Assembly (NCBI RefSeq): GCF_032854445.1
Contig: NC_088305.1
Span: forward strand, 8,871,606 to 8,935,605
Origin: Liolophura sinensis
Lineage: Eukaryota; Mollusca; Polyplacophora; Chitonida; Chitonidae
Length of the DNA stretch: 64,000 nucleotides
Direction of reading: 5' to 3'
Below the pieces are notes generated by a model. That model made no database searches. It was not told the origin of the DNA and was given only the letters and a program-made list of their open reading frames with translations. A program made the position numbers and the translations under genes. Positions 44,210 to 58,190 of this stretch are shown one piece after another (position 1 is the first letter of the stretch; each line of letters begins with the position of its first letter).

Positions 44210-47200
44210 TTGGAAATGCCTGACATCATCATTTATAGAGTTATTTCTGTTTGTGCCTACCGTATGACATAGAAGCACTACTTCTTAGGGGGATACATTT
44301 AATACGCACCTAGCTTTACACTTGGATAATGCTTGGTTCTGACACCGCATATCGTGTATTGTTAAATACTAAAACTTTCCGCAAAAGAATGCAGTGTCAC
44401 CCGCCAGGGCGAGACCCCGTGACCTCTGACCTGCATTGTTAAGCGTGGGAAAATTTAGAGCAGCCATTATGACCCAGTTATAAGCACGAGGAAGGGCTTC
44501 ACTTTATCAGTGTATGCTATCATCGGCGTGAATGTGTGTTTTGAATGATTGGCTCTTAGATTTGTTACCTGATTGGAAGAGTGATCTAATGACTGACAGG
44601 TTTGGTTCGTATTTACACTGCGCTAAAAAGTTATCACAGTTATTGGAATTATTTTAATGTTTCGCGGAGACATACTGTGTGTTTCCTGTAAAGGTAATTC
44701 ATTAATTGATTCATTGATTGATTGAGTCATTGACTTAAAATTTACTAATCTCGGGACAAAACGAAAAGATAACAGTCAATGGGTTATGGTGCATTCAATC
44801 AACCTGAACATAAACAGAGAAGGATTTTGTTTTCATGTTTATAGCAATCCGTATGCCCTTTATTTACTTAGACGTTTGGTTCTTACTTTATGCACTAAAA
44901 TTACACTAAACTAAGTACTGATCATGAATAAAGCTCACCAAAGTATAACATACAGCTGAAGGTCGGTTCGAACCCACAACCTTCTAACTGGCGAAAGCCA
45001 GTGTTCTTAATAGACGCTCCCAGACTGTTCATCAACAGAACGGGCACTTGATCATCCATTATCAATACTGTTGCAAGTATGACAAGCCAAATAGTCTCTC
45101 TATCAGTGGCATCATGACGTCACAATTGCGATTTCCGAGAATGGAACGAAAAGTAAAGTTGTCACAAAAAGTGAGAGGAGGACTTCGGGGACGTGGGATA
45201 CGAGTATTGTGAACAGCATAGGCCAGCTAGAGGCCCCTTTTCATGGGAGGAGACGAGGACTGCATAATCTGATGAACACAATCGAGACACAGAAGACATG
45301 CCGCCATCTGGAGACAGTTTAATACGTCAAATATGTGTTTTAGTGAAAACCCCTCGCACTTTTGTGGCTTCAAGTTCTTAATTTACCGATTTCAAAGGGT
45401 TTCTGGAAGATGAAAAAGGCCAAAAAATACAACGCCATCGGTTTGTAATTTCTAGCTGAATCTGGAAGGAGTGGTCCTGTGCGATAAGGCATGTCTACGA
45501 TATATTGTATTCATTGAGGGTGCAAAATCTATGCTGCCTAACCACAGGTACCAAAACTTTGGACACAATTTAATCATAGAAGCATTCAGTTGAAAATGAG
45601 AAAATGTATGTGAAACTAAATTACTCATGCATATAGTACCAGTTATTTGTCTGATCATTGTATCTGGTGTTAAGAATGAGCACAAAACCGCGAAACAGTA
45701 ACACTGATTTTCACTAAATCAATACAGATGATATACATTTAAATATTATTCGTTTGCATTATTTAAAATATCAGTAAGTGTAAATATACGTATTTTGTGA
45801 CTAATTTGCTATGTACACCTACGTAAGACAATAACTTCAATCTTCATTACAATACACCTAAGTTAAAGAGAAAATTAAAGCCAAGTTATTTATGATTTCA
45901 TTTTTTCCAGAGAGGCACCACTTATTGGCATTGCTATAGCTTGCTATACTAAGTAGTTCAAGCTAAGCGTGATCGAAATATGCGTACCTTACAAAACCCC
46001 AATCACTGCAGCTCATTCCCACGCTCATTTAATTCAAAAGCCTCGGGGCTACTGTCATCATTATGCATTACAAAATTTGATAATACTGAAAATACTGCAT
46101 CAATTCCAGTATGTGGTGGGCAAGTATTACGCGTACAGCGACGAGGGATCGTAGACTGCAGGGCCCAGTCTACATGGAAAGGTGTGTCAGCAACCTGTCC
46201 ACTGTCGTGGGTTAATGACGAACTTAGTGACGCATAGAGATGCACATCGTAATTTCTAAGAGACAAAGAGATTTTCAACGCAAGCTAAAGCCTGTGCAAA
46301 ATTGCCAAGCGAACATAATCGATCGCTTGTTGTCACGAAGGCCTCTACGGACAGTGGGAGAGGGAATGCTAGACATTCTCTTTCTAAGAATTAGAAAATC
46401 AATTATAAATGCTCCAGGCCGGACAAACTGGACATATACACAGTACGATAGTGTTCTCATTAACCTAATAGTTTAGGTGAGATTTGAAACAATGCCAATA
46501 ATAATGATGCTGATAAACAAATTCTTTCGAGAACAATGTTCTATTATTTTATCCCCATAGTTTAGTGTAGAAATTTTAAAGACAATGGTCGATGTTCACT
46601 TACAGTTAATCAATATCAATAACAATAAGATCGAGTTAATGATCAATGGTCATTGATTAAGACAATGTCGGTATTTAAAAGGTTTGACGGCGAGCAACAT
46701 GTCACTTTATACTGCATAACGAATGGATTTTTGTTTAAAACTGTCCAACAGAATCGTTTCCTCTTTTTTGACAAAAAACGGGTTAAATACCCAATTGTCG
46801 GAGCAAACTGAAATCAGTGGGTTTTATAAACAAGAGTGGTACCATTGTTTGTTAACTACAACAGACATGAATGGATGATTATGGTTTAACGACACATCGG
46901 CAATATTTCAGCCATATCGTGGCGAACAACAGACATGAGGTCAAAGGTTATAAACCGTGTGTTTTGAAATAAATCGGTATACACTGAATGACCTTTACTA
47001 ATGACCTTAGGCAGTTATCACATATAAAAAGGGACACTTCTCTCGCAAACATTGCAAACATGACACAAAATACCGCTTATCCACATCAAATGTATGTAGG
47101 TAAAAACAAAAAATAAGCAAAATATTGCTATTAAGGCAATTATTTCCTATTAATTCAGAGAAATTTGTTCATTTCTAATGGGTCGAAAGTCCTCGCCTGA

Positions 47201-48965
47201 ATATTGCTCTATATGTTGCTCAGTTGACTGGATAAATAATTATGGTTTAGGTCGCTGCGACAATTACGTCAAAAAGTCGTCAACAGACTGTCCGTGTCGT
47301 CACAATTTTCGTCCCCACCGTGAAACCAATCCAGCAATGTTCCAAAATAACGACAGCTTAACACAAAAGTCTCTTTATAATATAAGTAAAAATCAGGTGA
47401 CTTCCTTGCATTAAGAAACCTATGCCCTTGCTCTCTGCTAGTAAATGTTCTATGTTCTATTACCTAATGTACATTACACTGAATCTGTCTCTAGTCACGC
47501 TAAAGCCTCAACAGGAAACGAGTAGCTTCCCATTCCAAAGCTCTGCCGTACACGTGTACTAAGAGAAAAGAAGGTGAATGCGATGACTCGATGTTAGCGG
47601 TATCATTGTTAGTGCATAGCTGTCTCCGGTTGAAGGATACATCGTTAACTTTATCCAGTCATTTGATCAATGTTAAACGCTATTGTACAACAATTTTTGA
47701 CTCAAACGCTGACCGTTAGTATTTTATGAATGAAGGAAACCGGAAAGGTTAAAGTGAACCAACGAGTTATACTGGCGAAATTTTCCACTTGCTGCGCGTG
47801 TTATATTGATACGAGGGAAATGTTCTCCAGTGCATGGACTTCACGCAAGATTACACCAGAGATATACGTCGACCATTTCTTGCCAGTGAGGTCTCGGTAA
47901 CAATAAGTGCTGTGGATTCCAGAAAATTCACTCTCCCTGAATAGCGTTGAAACCACGTCTTGTGAGTGAAACTCGGTGCGTTTAATGAGGCAGCATTATG
48001 TAAATGTCTTTGACCGGTGTCTAACTGAATTATCCGGTCCATCAAATGGCAAAGCTGGCCAACACACGTACTTCATTTCCTATCCTGTATTACCTCTTTA
48101 TTACTCCATATACTGTCTTATCATCTGGATCCTTCCAGGCAAGTATGATAAATGTTTTTCATCAGGAACACAAAGAGTGTTTAACCACGCCGGAAATGAC
48201 ACAAAGAAGATTACGCAACATGACCATGCGTAATGGGGTACGTCTGACTATAACGGAAGTTACATCTGCGCGAGATCTGACAAGATTACGGACGTAATTC
48301 CGACGAAGGCAAAGGAAAAAGGTAAAAAAAAATAATAGAAAAGGCATTAGGAAGTTTGATAACAACTCCGTGTGACGTAAGAAGTACGAAAAAACTTTTT
48401 AATTAATTTACAACCCACCTGTTTCTATCTCACTGAGAAAATTAACACATTCTTTGCTCCATATTAAAATATCAACAGATCTGTCTGCGTAGCATAATAC
48501 TGAATGTTTAAGACGAATTATAACGGAAATCGGATGTCCCGTTGTTCAATAATTAGATAAAACCATAATTAGGCCTATATATAGCGCCGGCCTATCAGAT
48601 ATGTGGACATAGAATAGGAGATACTACTAATCTATTACTACGGCTTATCTTAAGACGAATGCCCAGTATTCTCTATATTTATATGTCAAAACTACACAGG
48701 CTGACGATGACCGGATTTCGTTCAGTTATTCTCATCAATAAAAACAATCTAGCAATTGTCTACAATTTATTGAGGAATGCCCTAGTATACTACACATCCG
48801 CAATCACAACTTAATACAGTTTTGGATCAGCCACACTGTCTTTAGGCAATATGTATTATAGTTTCAGACGCTGGAATTATTCATGAATTATGTGAGTTGT
48901 TCATATGCTGGCGAGTTCATGCGAAAAAAAAATTACTAGAATTTTAGGCCTCTTCCTATCGGTGT
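44210..48965. other. No gene seen
   Basis: Long AT-rich stretch with only a family D fragment near 46.3 kb. A tRNA-like patch at 44960-45015 (GGTCGGTTCGAACCCACAAC) may be an old minus-strand SINE head. Confidence 0.45.
46312..46385. repeat. Family D fragment
   Basis: TAATCGATCGCTTGTTGTCA, CGAAGGCCTCTACGGACAGT and GGGAGAGGGAATGCTAGACA resemble the 5' part of D seen at 35885-35945. Confidence 0.45.
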
Positions 48966-49053
48966 CCGGTTTCCTCCCATCATAATGCTGGCTGCCGTCG
49001 TATTAGCGAAATATTCTTGAGTACGGCGTAAAAACTAATCAAATAAATACATA
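48966..49053 (+). repeat. SINE family A 3' half
   Basis: CGGTTTCCTCCCATCATAAT, GGCTGCCGTCGTATTAGCGA, TTGAGTACGGCGTAAAAACT, then AAATAAATAC. Confidence 0.87.
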
Positions 49054-49142
49054 AATCTTCCTATCGGTTACTAACATTTATCCCCAACTTTTTGACTTAG
49101 TAGTTATCAACATGTTTTCCAAACTTATTAATGAAATATTTT

Positions 49143-49263
49143 CCCCCGAGCTCTGCCTGGTTTCCTCCCACCATTAATGCTGGCCAACATCGTTTAAGTG
49201 AAATATTCGTGAGTACGGCGTAAAATACCAGTCAAATAAATAAATAAATAAATAAATAAATAT
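49143..49263 (+). repeat. SINE family A 3' half with long (AAAT)n tail
   Basis: CCGAGCTCTGCCTGGTTTCC, AATGCTGGCCAACATCGTTT, GTGAGTACGGCGTAAAATAC, then seven AAAT units. Confidence 0.88.
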
Positions 49264-49302
49264 TAATAAAATAGTTTTCTGTCTTGCGGAAGACACTATG
49301 TA

Positions 49303-49605
49303 CGTATGTAGGTTATGCTTGGGGTTTTGCGACGTACTGAGCAATTTTGTAGTCATATGAGGACGAGGAATCACTGAGTGTATGTACATATACAGAGTTT
49401 TCTTGTGGTAAGGCGAGTCCATGCTGCCAAAGTGCTGTCGCCACTGAAGCATCGTGCCAAAGGTACCAGACATGACACTCCACCCAGTCACATTTTACTG
49501 ACACCAGGCCAACCAAGCCTGTTTCCTTGTTGTAACCTCTTAGTGCAGGGCGCAAAAACGACGCAGCAACACGTACCATATTTAAAGTCTTTGGGACGGC
49601 AGGAG
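49303..49605 (-). repeat. SINE family C1 copy
   Basis: Plus-strand blocks are GGGGTTTTGCGACGTACTGA, GTAGTCATATGAGGACGAGG, GAGTCCATGCTGCCAAAGTG and CACATTTTACTGACACCAGG, then TTTAAAGTCTTTGGGACGGC. It is 40 bp from a family A tail at 49143-49263. Confidence 0.82.
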
Positions 49606-52600
49606 CAGGGAAGACAATATCTGATAATGATTGGTTTCTTTTCGTCGTGGAATTCTAATCTTTTCAGATTCACTTGCGGCTTTAAGTCAGGAGGTTAATC
49701 AGGTACCAGGCGAAGGGCGGTGGTTTATTCTCCTCACTCAGGTTTTATTTTTCATTCATAAACCTGACCGCCATGTTGTGAAATATTTTTCACATAGTCC
49801 AAAGTTACTACTCCCCCATATTTAAATTCATGACATGGTCTACGGTACCGACAGTGAGTGATTAACTACCTATGCGAGATTCTTGCGAGCTGCACAGAAC
49901 GGCCAAAATTGAATAGAACAACGCATCATTTTCTGCTGTCACGCTACATCGCTTCATTGCGGAGTCAACCACAAGACAAAGTGGAGCGAGTCACTTATGT
50001 CTAGCCCATCCTCTCCTCAGCTCTCGCTTTTCTCAGGTTACCAGGTATATAGGACTCTTACGCCTGACAGGTAAATGACGGCGGAAGTGGGCCATTTCCC
50101 GACCACAGGGTTCCTTAGCCGTGTTTATGTACGATATCGGACATGCCTGTCCCTAGATCTGAGACCTGCTGCATTCTTCTCAGCTTAGCTTTCAGAAACA
50201 GGCCTACAGATCTATACTGTTCCATTTGCTAACCTAAAACTCGACCCTTCCGAATGTGCTATCCTCAACATGTCAAAGTTGTACGTTACAAAAACATCTT
50301 TTCTGTAATCCTTCGGTAATTCTTATTTCATATCAGCTAGTTATACGTGAATAATAAAGACCGTATAATATACGTCACGATTAACACAAATGTTACATCG
50401 GCAGCGAGCCGACTTGCGCTAACCACCATCGGCGTCGTCCAGGAAAAGATAAACTCGTGGAACAATCTGATTGAAACCAATGAGATCATCTAAAGAGCGA
50501 TTGTCAAATTGTTTGGGAGACTTTACTTAAATTTTGTTGTTAATAATGGTATTATTACGAGATATACTTTTACCATTTCCTCACGACCGACAACAGCACA
50601 GGAGGTATCGGCCAACAACCGCACACGTGCTAACGCCGCCAACAACACGTGGTACCATTATCACAATGTATCAGTCGCAGTAGCTGCCTGTTGTGAACAG
50701 TCATATCATAAGTCTGTCAAACAGCTACCTGTTGTGAACAGTCATATCATAAGCGGAACAAAGGCACAACTATTTATATCCAGGTGGTAAGAATGTGTAA
50801 AACTGGCCAAAGAAGACCCCAACGTGGCCTGGGCGTGTCGTCGAAGTTCCTGCAATTTCTACAAAAAAGACACTGACTCTGACGCATGTACTGTTTGCAT
50901 GTTTGGTTGCTGGCTCCTGAAAGATGATTTTAGCCATGAGACAGTTATTGAAAGTTGTGCTGCTACCGAGACATATTTTGTTGCATTGTCGATCTATCAA
51001 GCGGTGGGGCATCCACGCCATCTTGAGGATTTTTTGGTGCTAACAGTAAACCGTATGGTCGTTATGCTTGTAACTCCGATCTTCTCCACTATCTTAACAC
51101 GACTTTGACCTACAAAGTCACTCGCGAAGAAATCCATGGTTCTTATTTGGTGCTGGGTGGTCCCTGAGGGCTGGTTTTGAGCTGGGATAACCCAAGTCAA
51201 TCCGCCTGGATCGAGTCCATTGACAGACAATTCCAATAACCTGTGAGACTGACTGGTTTATTTCGGGTGTTAATGTTGTAACACTACAAACCAGACAGGA
51301 CTGATCCCTACGCAGCAGACTTGATGGATATAACGTCTGAACAGATGGGTGCAATCTATTACGGATTCTTTGCCTACAAATTCCCTGTTCTCAACCATGT
51401 TGTTGATGTATGGTAGCCCGGTCACTGGCGCCATCCAATAAATGTGCAGTAAATTGTTGAACAGCAGAGCAGGCCGAAGCCGTTGGATTACAACACAGTC
51501 TTGTATCCAGGCTTGAGATTTCTCGAGAGCGTATCCGAGACAGAAGCAACTCGGTTTGATCCGATTTAATTGCCGAGATAAATCCGTGGCGTAAAGCCAC
51601 CCTGGGCATACTTAATACTGGAAACACCCTCGGCCAGTGCCACTATAGTGTGACACCGGAGCATTGATTTTGTCTTATTTATTAATCCATTAAATTTTTA
51701 ACCGTCAACTCAAAAAAAGATGTATCCACAAAACTTTTTCCCGTGGTAGTACGTCACACCATTACGAATACCTTGCACTGCTCCTGACATAACATACTGT
51801 AAATCTTGAACCTTTTCCACCTGTAAAGAACTTTTTTCCAAGGGAATTTATGCATACAGTTATTATGAAAATGATGCTAAAAATTATTTCCTTGCGTCAC
51901 TAAGGATGCAAGCTAAATGAAAGTGAACAAATTATTTCTCTACACCCAGTATTTCTCCCAAAATGTTTCAAATATTGGTCGCACCCGGTGGCGGTTGAAA
52001 AGATTGAATAACTGGGGTATCTCAAATTCAATCTTGTATGACCGCGGTTTATTTGATTCTTGTTAATTGTTGCTGGAATGAAGTCATGTGCAACAATGGT
52101 ATGATTTAGGGGAGTTCATGACCAGCCTGGTCAAAAATTTCTATCAAAAACAGATAAAATTCTTGCATATTTCATTTGAATGCAGTTTTTCAGTTAAGAA
52201 TTTTTTAGTGAAGGATGCACCAATCTATAATGTTTGTGAGGCAGCATTACCTAGTCAGCGTCCCAGCATTAACCAAAGTATTATTGTTAGTAATGCTAAC
52301 AATTACGCTTTGGTTGTTCACCACACAGGTAAACTTTCCACCGACTTTAATGCACCGAACCGTTTGAGAACGTAAGTTAAGCTAGGGCAAGACTTGACTG
52401 ACTGTAGTTTAACAACTTTCTGTGTTTCACCTGAAGTTCAGCATTTCTCAAGTGACATATTTTGCTTGAGTCTGATTCATTTACTCACGTTGTAGGCCCA
52501 CTTACAGCTTAATGTGAAGTTTGATTAATTTCGCATCAAAACACCTAAGATCTGGCATCAAAAGTATCAATCTAAGGACTTTACCTGCTTCTGAAAGTGC

Positions 52601-52634
52601 AATTTGACCCACGAAACTTTAGATGAAATACAGT
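49606..52634. other. No named gene
   Basis: Contains the 31-bp direct repeat near 50.7 kb and several overlapping ORFs at 50.8-51.6 kb, on both strands, without recognisable domains. Confidence 0.4.
50680..50754. repeat. Direct repeat of ~31 bp, two copies 41 bp apart
   Basis: AGCTGCCTGTTGTGAACAGT plus CATATCATAAG at 50682 recurs as AGCTACCTGTTGTGAACAGT plus CATATCATAAG at 50723, with one mismatch. Confidence 0.9.
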
Positions 52635-52880
52635 ACCCTAAAATATTTCACTTGTATAATGGCAGTCTTGTTGGAGTGCCCGGGTTAAACCACAGACCTC
52701 TGGCAAGTTACCGAGGAGTTTTTCGCATTAATCATGTACAAACATGCGGAAAATGGCGGAAGACAAGTATAAGGCCATTGGTCTTGAGCTAAGCTTAGGC
52801 TCCGGAAATGGCCCAGCAGGTGCGGTCGATCGCTTATTGTCACAAAGGTTTACAAGAACAGTGTGGGCGAGCAATCTTAT
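52635..52880. repeat. Family D copy
   Basis: TATTTCACTTGTATAATGGC, GTTAAACCACAGACCTCTGG, GGAAGACAAGTATAAGGCC and GTCGATCGCTTATTGTCACA follow the order of D at 35660-35965. Confidence 0.65.
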
Positions 52881-54574
52881 ATTGTGACTATCCAAGAATA
52901 AGACCACAGTAAAAGCATTAGTGTTGGCTACACAGTGGAAATCTACACCAAAAGAAATGTTATCGGTATACCTAAGTCCCTACACAAATTTGGCCCTCCA
53001 CCATAAACTAGTGTGAGCATACACTGGAACGTAGTGTTAGCCTACTCATACATGTAGCTTAGGGCTCCATTGAATTGAAGAAGAGACAACATTTAGGCCT
53101 ACGTTACTAAAATTTTACGCAATACCTAATCCACGACAGTTAATTTCTGTAAACACAAACCCAATTTGAATTCCAGGAGTCTAAAATAAGTTAGAAGTTG
53201 AATCTCTTCTGGAATATTTCGCACAACCACAAAATAATGGCTCTTTGGGACATCTAACACTTGGTGTATGAAGGCCTTGACTTGCTTATACAGGGATAGG
53301 ACTGGAATGGCAACTGTGCACGTACTGTTATCGAAATAGATAAAAGGGACAGATCAGCGTATTCGTCATGTGTAAACGTTATGGTCTGAACCAGCAGTGA
53401 ATAAAATCAAATGTATATGGCGTTTACACACACATACATATCTGCTGTCTAAACAATACCGTTTTTAATTAATATAACTGTATGATCTGACAACGTATCA
53501 CAAAGCAATTAACCCTTGCAGATATTGATTTCATCAACGAACATTCAGCACCGTGCAAACAATACATAGCTTATCAATGGTTTTGCTTAGGGCACTTTAT
53601 TTTCAGGCTTTGGACAGTGGAGAGAATCTCACAGGAAAGATCCCTGCATGTAAACTAATCAAAACTCCACCACACTCTCTGAAGCGCTACATTCTCAATT
53701 TGAGAATTCTTTTGCAATGAATTCTCATCCTATATACCTCCACAGTTTCTCATGTATGGCACCCTTCGCGTCCATCAAACGCTCTGAATTCTTTTCCATA
53801 AGGCAATACCTGCACCCATCATACTGGCAGGCGAAATAAAAACTCTCCTATGGTTTGACCTGCTGAGATTTTCAGCAGTTGATTTACGACGAAAAGTAAT
53901 TTTGTCATAAGACGTAATACCTTATTAGTAATTCCCATGTTACAATCGATCCTCATTACTGTCTGCCTCAAGACTGCTCCAAGGCATTCCATCAGGCAAC
54001 ACAGGCCACGACAGAGACGTTCTTATCTATGGACTGTATTAGTGGGGCTGTCGACAGTCAACACTAACTCGTATTGATATGTGATCTCATACCCAACAAC
54101 TAGGATCTGGGCATAAGGCTGGTGTTTTCATTCCATATACAGCCGTCAGCCATTTGACAAGATGTCCAGGATTAAAACCTCGGTCCAAAAAAAAAAAAAA
54201 ACATTCGCAAACTGCATAGATTTTGTTTCCGTTATATTAAATGAGATCCTTTGTTACGTCAAAGGCCTTATATCTTAATTCTAAAATTTCCCTATCATTG
54301 CAGACAGCAATTTTATTGCTCATTATTTCAGCGATATGCTTTCCGAATAACTGGAAATCACTTCCTACGAGTTACAAGAGAAAATTCAGCGCAGAGAGAT
54401 GCAGGTTAAAACTGCGTATGAAGAATCAAGACTACAGAAATCATATATACGAGGATGATTGTGAAGTTCTTACCTGTTGATAAGAAATACAAGGATTTCA
54501 TATAGATTATACTTTCAACCTCATAATTCCTTCGGTTCAGATCTTTATCAGGTTAGAGTTTAGAGAATTTATGC
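52881..54574. other. No gene seen
   Basis: An A-run of about 14 at 54188-54202. No repeat family or coding signal. Confidence 0.45.
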
Positions 54575-54875
54575 GAGGGACAGACATCTGTATACCAGAC
54601 ATGAACCAAAATGGATGTTCCAGGTCTACAATCGCAAAGCTAGTACCCCAAAAGAACAAAGAAAGTATATATAATATGAAATTAGGGCCAAATCAGGCAG
54701 AGAAGCAGTCATCAGTTTTCATTGATGTAAGAAAGATGCAAGGAATGTTCTGAGCGACTGAGTGAAATCAATATGCAAATGGTGTACCATGTATGTATAT
54801 AAGTTTTCGACTGCAACTGTTCATATATCAAACTTGGCGATTTTATTCAAACTGATGGATGTAAAACCCATGGAA
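54575..54875 (-). repeat. Repeat family B copy
   Basis: Shared blocks include AGACATCTGTATACCAGACA, AAAATGGATGTTCCAGG, AAAGAACAAAGAAAGTATAT and CAACTGTTCATATATCAAAC, in the same order as in 24885-25300. Confidence 0.7.
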
Positions 54876-55248
54876 AACCAGACCAATCGAGCAGTCAGTA
54901 CTAACCAAAGTATTTTAGTTCATAATCACGTCTAACGAAATACAGTTGTTCTCAAGTCAGTCTTATGTATAGTGCTCCCTCTAAATATGACCAAACCTCA
55001 TGCGGGTCGACCAAGCGGGCTGTGTCTTAACGTCAAAATATTTGCCTTAGATCAAAGGAGAAATGGATTATGAATCCACGAGGCGCAAAGCAATCAGAAT
55101 ATTGCCTAAACACCACTAACTAAAGTAATATATGATACATAAATGAATATACGTAGAGAGAGGTGTTTGATAAAAAGTTTGCCATTATGTAGCATAATTT
55201 GCATGAAAAGTTTCACTTTCATGATGGCGATCATGTTTTGTATTTTCT

Positions 55249-55510
55249 TCAAACTCCTTTGACCACGTCTCTTTCAAAATTCTTGACATAAACCCACAGC
55301 CTAATCAGCAAAAACATGGCCCCATTGACAAAGAGTAGATTGGTTGTTACCAGAACGAAGCATTTCCCAAAATTAGCCGGCGAGGGACCCTCAACAACGT
55401 TTATAGTGCAGGTAAACGAATTGCCACTCATGAAAAGGAACTCCAGCAAAACACTACTCACGATATTGTGGCAATATTGGCGAAGAGGCGTTAAGTCGTA
55501 GTCATTCACT
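55249..55510 (-). CDS. Putative terminal exon of an unrecognised membrane protein
   Basis: On the minus strand a strong acceptor (TTGTCTTGTTTTTGTAG) is followed by an 86-codon frame ending in TGA. It contains VNDYDLTPLRQYCHNIVSSV, then a hydrophobic stretch, a polar loop (TINVVEGPSPANFGK), a long hydrophobic helix (CFVLVTTNLLFVNGAMFLLI) and a charged tail (VKNFERDVVKGV). This looks like two membrane segments and a cytoplasmic end. I do not recognise the family. It lies on the same strand as the cyclase and ~24 kb upstream of it. It could be the last exon of a neighbouring gene, an alternative cyclase exon, or chance. No polyadenylation signal was seen just downstream. Confidence 0.35.
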
Positions 55511-57289
55511 CTACAAAAACAAGACAAGACTATTTTCTTGTTCTGCACCGATGTGGTTTATTAACCTTAAGACGTAAGATTCAGATACTTGAGAAGCACT
55601 GTACCAATAAACTTTCCTATCAAGGAGTGATTCGACTTGGCATATGTTACTAGTTACTGGCAACGTGACAAGAGCCACCAGTAATGAAAGAAATCATCCG
55701 TATGGAATAAAATCTCTCTGCCATCTCCCTCTAAGCTACATTTTTTTTTTAAGTTCACTGTATGTAAGATACAACATAAGATGACGACAACACAAGATAA
55801 AAGACTATAGTGCCGGAACTAAAACTGGAGCAGTGACGACAGTGTAATAATTGCAAATGAGCACTAATTGGCACAGAAAACAAAACGACTGTCATTTCAT
55901 AGTTTAAAAACAGATAAAATTCTCGACCAAAAAGTCTATAGCTTAAACAGATACCAGAAGACGTTCCAGAATGGGAGACTGGAAAACTGCTTTCCACCAT
56001 TACTATTTACTCTACATTATCCATCTCAGCCTGCAAGAGAGTTATTGTCCTTCCTTACTGTTCAGCTCCTTCCCGCCAGGGGTCACTGCGGCAGGCCAAT
56101 GGATCGTTCGTGGACGAAATACCTGCTATGCATATTTACATAACCTATGCACATGCTTACTAACTAGCAAAATTGTTATCCCCCGGTAAGACGAAAGGCT
56201 TGTTTGTTATTCGCAATAATTGGTATTCGTGATAGGTTAAATATCCATCGTGACTTTGAAACGGAAGGAAAGATTCTAACTAGGCCATACAGTAGGCCTA
56301 AAAGGCCATCATTTTCCGTGAGCTTGGTGGAAATGTTAAAGTGCAGGATTACGAACAGTCGTCTCCTCCATTACAGATAATACAATAACAAAAAAATTAT
56401 GACAAACTGTAGTCTGAACAGTATGCCCACACCTCTATCGAAGCTAGAATTTTAATTGCGAAACTGCAGCCTATATGGAGTTTGTGTGCTATCAAATATC
56501 ACGGCAAATACACTCAGTACGATTATGCAAATACAAAACATCATTTGCTGATGGCTATGATTTTTGTGCGGTTTAAATAATCAAGTGTCGTATCAGATTA
56601 GAAATCAACGCTTTTCCAAGGATGTCGAAGAGCGAAGGGTGATATTCAGGTGATATTCCGGATGGTACTGATATTTTCTTTTAATATGTGAAGGAATAAA
56701 TATGAAGAGGGCAACACCACAGTTATAGTAGTTTAGGAGGCATTTCCAAACTTGCACTTAAACTTAGTCGGTTTCCATACATCTGACTCATTTAATCACG
56801 ACTAAATGTTGTCCGTATGTCGTTTCCTTCATCAGATTCGTAAACACTATTGACAAAGTATATTTAATTAAAGCTATATATGAATAAAGAAAGGATAACA
56901 CACAAGTTATATTTAAATATTTCGGAAGATGCGGGTAAACAGACCTACACGGCTACAGTTACTTTGATCGCACGTTCATGCCAACTCTATAAATCAACCT
57001 TTAATCTGGAATTTATACAAGGCCATAGGATAAACTATCGTAAGGGAAAGGAGAAAGACGATGTCACGTCGCTGGTACTCGCTCATATGGCTAAAAAGCA
57101 AAACAGTGTTCGCGTGACGTCCGCGAATACGCGTGACGTCCGAGTTATAGAAATAATTCGCACCTGTTTGGTTGAAATTGATAACATGGCGGCACTTTCG
57201 ATTTTCTTAGTGTGCGCGATTTTGCTTACTTCGAACTGAGATATCTCGGTTATGCAACGTCACAATAACGAAAAGGTATGCTATTTACC
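55511..57289. other. No further exon found upstream of the 55.3-kb candidate exon
   Basis: Minus-strand frames here (for example 55755-56000) lack convincing splice sites and protein-like composition. Confidence 0.4.
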
Positions 57290-57395
57290 CTTACTCTGTG
57301 ACCATATAGCAGCTATCACACTGTCGTCGATGTTCTGGTTTTACTCTCTACGCTGTACGTCTGAAATTATTATTTTAAACCTTATATGTGATGCT
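57290..57395 (+). repeat. Repeat family G copy
   Basis: ACTCTGTGACCATATAGCAG, CTATCACACTGTCGTCGATG, TTCTGGTTTTACTCTCTACG, CTGTACGTCTGAAATTATTA. It shares most positions with 8530-8620. Confidence 0.6.
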
Positions 57396-57774
57396 TTGCC
57401 CCGCGTATATACATTTGGTCTAGTGTTGTCTTTTCCTTCAATAACTCTGTTCATTTATATGGAATATCACCTTTACTTTTTGAATACTATATTTTAAAGT
57501 GATAATCCAGTGTAGCTGTTCTAGGCTAAGACATGAAGAGGTGATTCTCACCTGAAGGATGTAGATACGTCAAGGTTAATGACAAACCTTCTCATGTAAC
57601 TATGCCCCAAGAGAGCGGTTAACTCATTCGTCGATTCCAAAATAAAATTAAACAGTGCACACTACAAGGCCAGGGGGAGCCATTTTTTGCAACTCGGAAC
57701 CGAAGTAGCAATAGTTGCTTACTTTTAATCCAAACGAATCGATCCGCCCTCATTAGGACATGCTGTTCCATTCT

Positions 57775-57808
57775 GGGGGGGTGGGGGGGGGGCTTGGTGT
57801 GGGTGGGA
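57775..57808 (+). other. Long G-run with quadruplex potential
   Basis: Runs of six, ten, three and three G are separated by T, CTT and similar short spacers. Homopolymer length here may be affected by sequencing error. Confidence 0.7.
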
Positions 57809-57924
57809 AAAGAGATAGGAAGACAAGAATGACTAGAAAGGACGGCGATACCTACATTTGTATTCGACCTAGTAATTGTGGAAGGGATACGACTTTGAAA
57901 TTTGAACCAGATACAAAAAAAAAC

Positions 57925-57985
57925 TCCAGCGACATTCTTCAGTGAGAACGGCGTAAAATGCCAATGAAATAAATAAATACATGTG
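57925..57985 (+). repeat. SINE family A 3' end
   Basis: GCGACATTCTTCAGTGAGAA, CGGCGTAAAATGCCAATGAA, then AATAAATAAATAC. Confidence 0.75.
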
Positions 57986-58094
57986 CCCTCCTAACACAAT
58001 GGCTTAAACAGAATTAGGTAAAAAAATATTGCAATGTTGTCAATTCGCTTTTATAAATGTCAGGCTTTATTTACAATATGTCATTTTTTTGTTA

Positions 58095-58190
58095 TATTTA
58101 TTACATATTGATTTGGGGTGTTTTAGATTTTGGAAATGAGTCTTGCGATTATCGTCTTGAAACTCCCCTTCAAGGTCAGGGTAAGCTCTA
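58095..58190 (+). repeat. Repeat family B fragment
   Basis: TTTTGGAAATGAGTCTTGCG and ATTATCGTCTTGAAACTCCC match the family B core. Only ~100 bp is recognisable. Confidence 0.55.
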
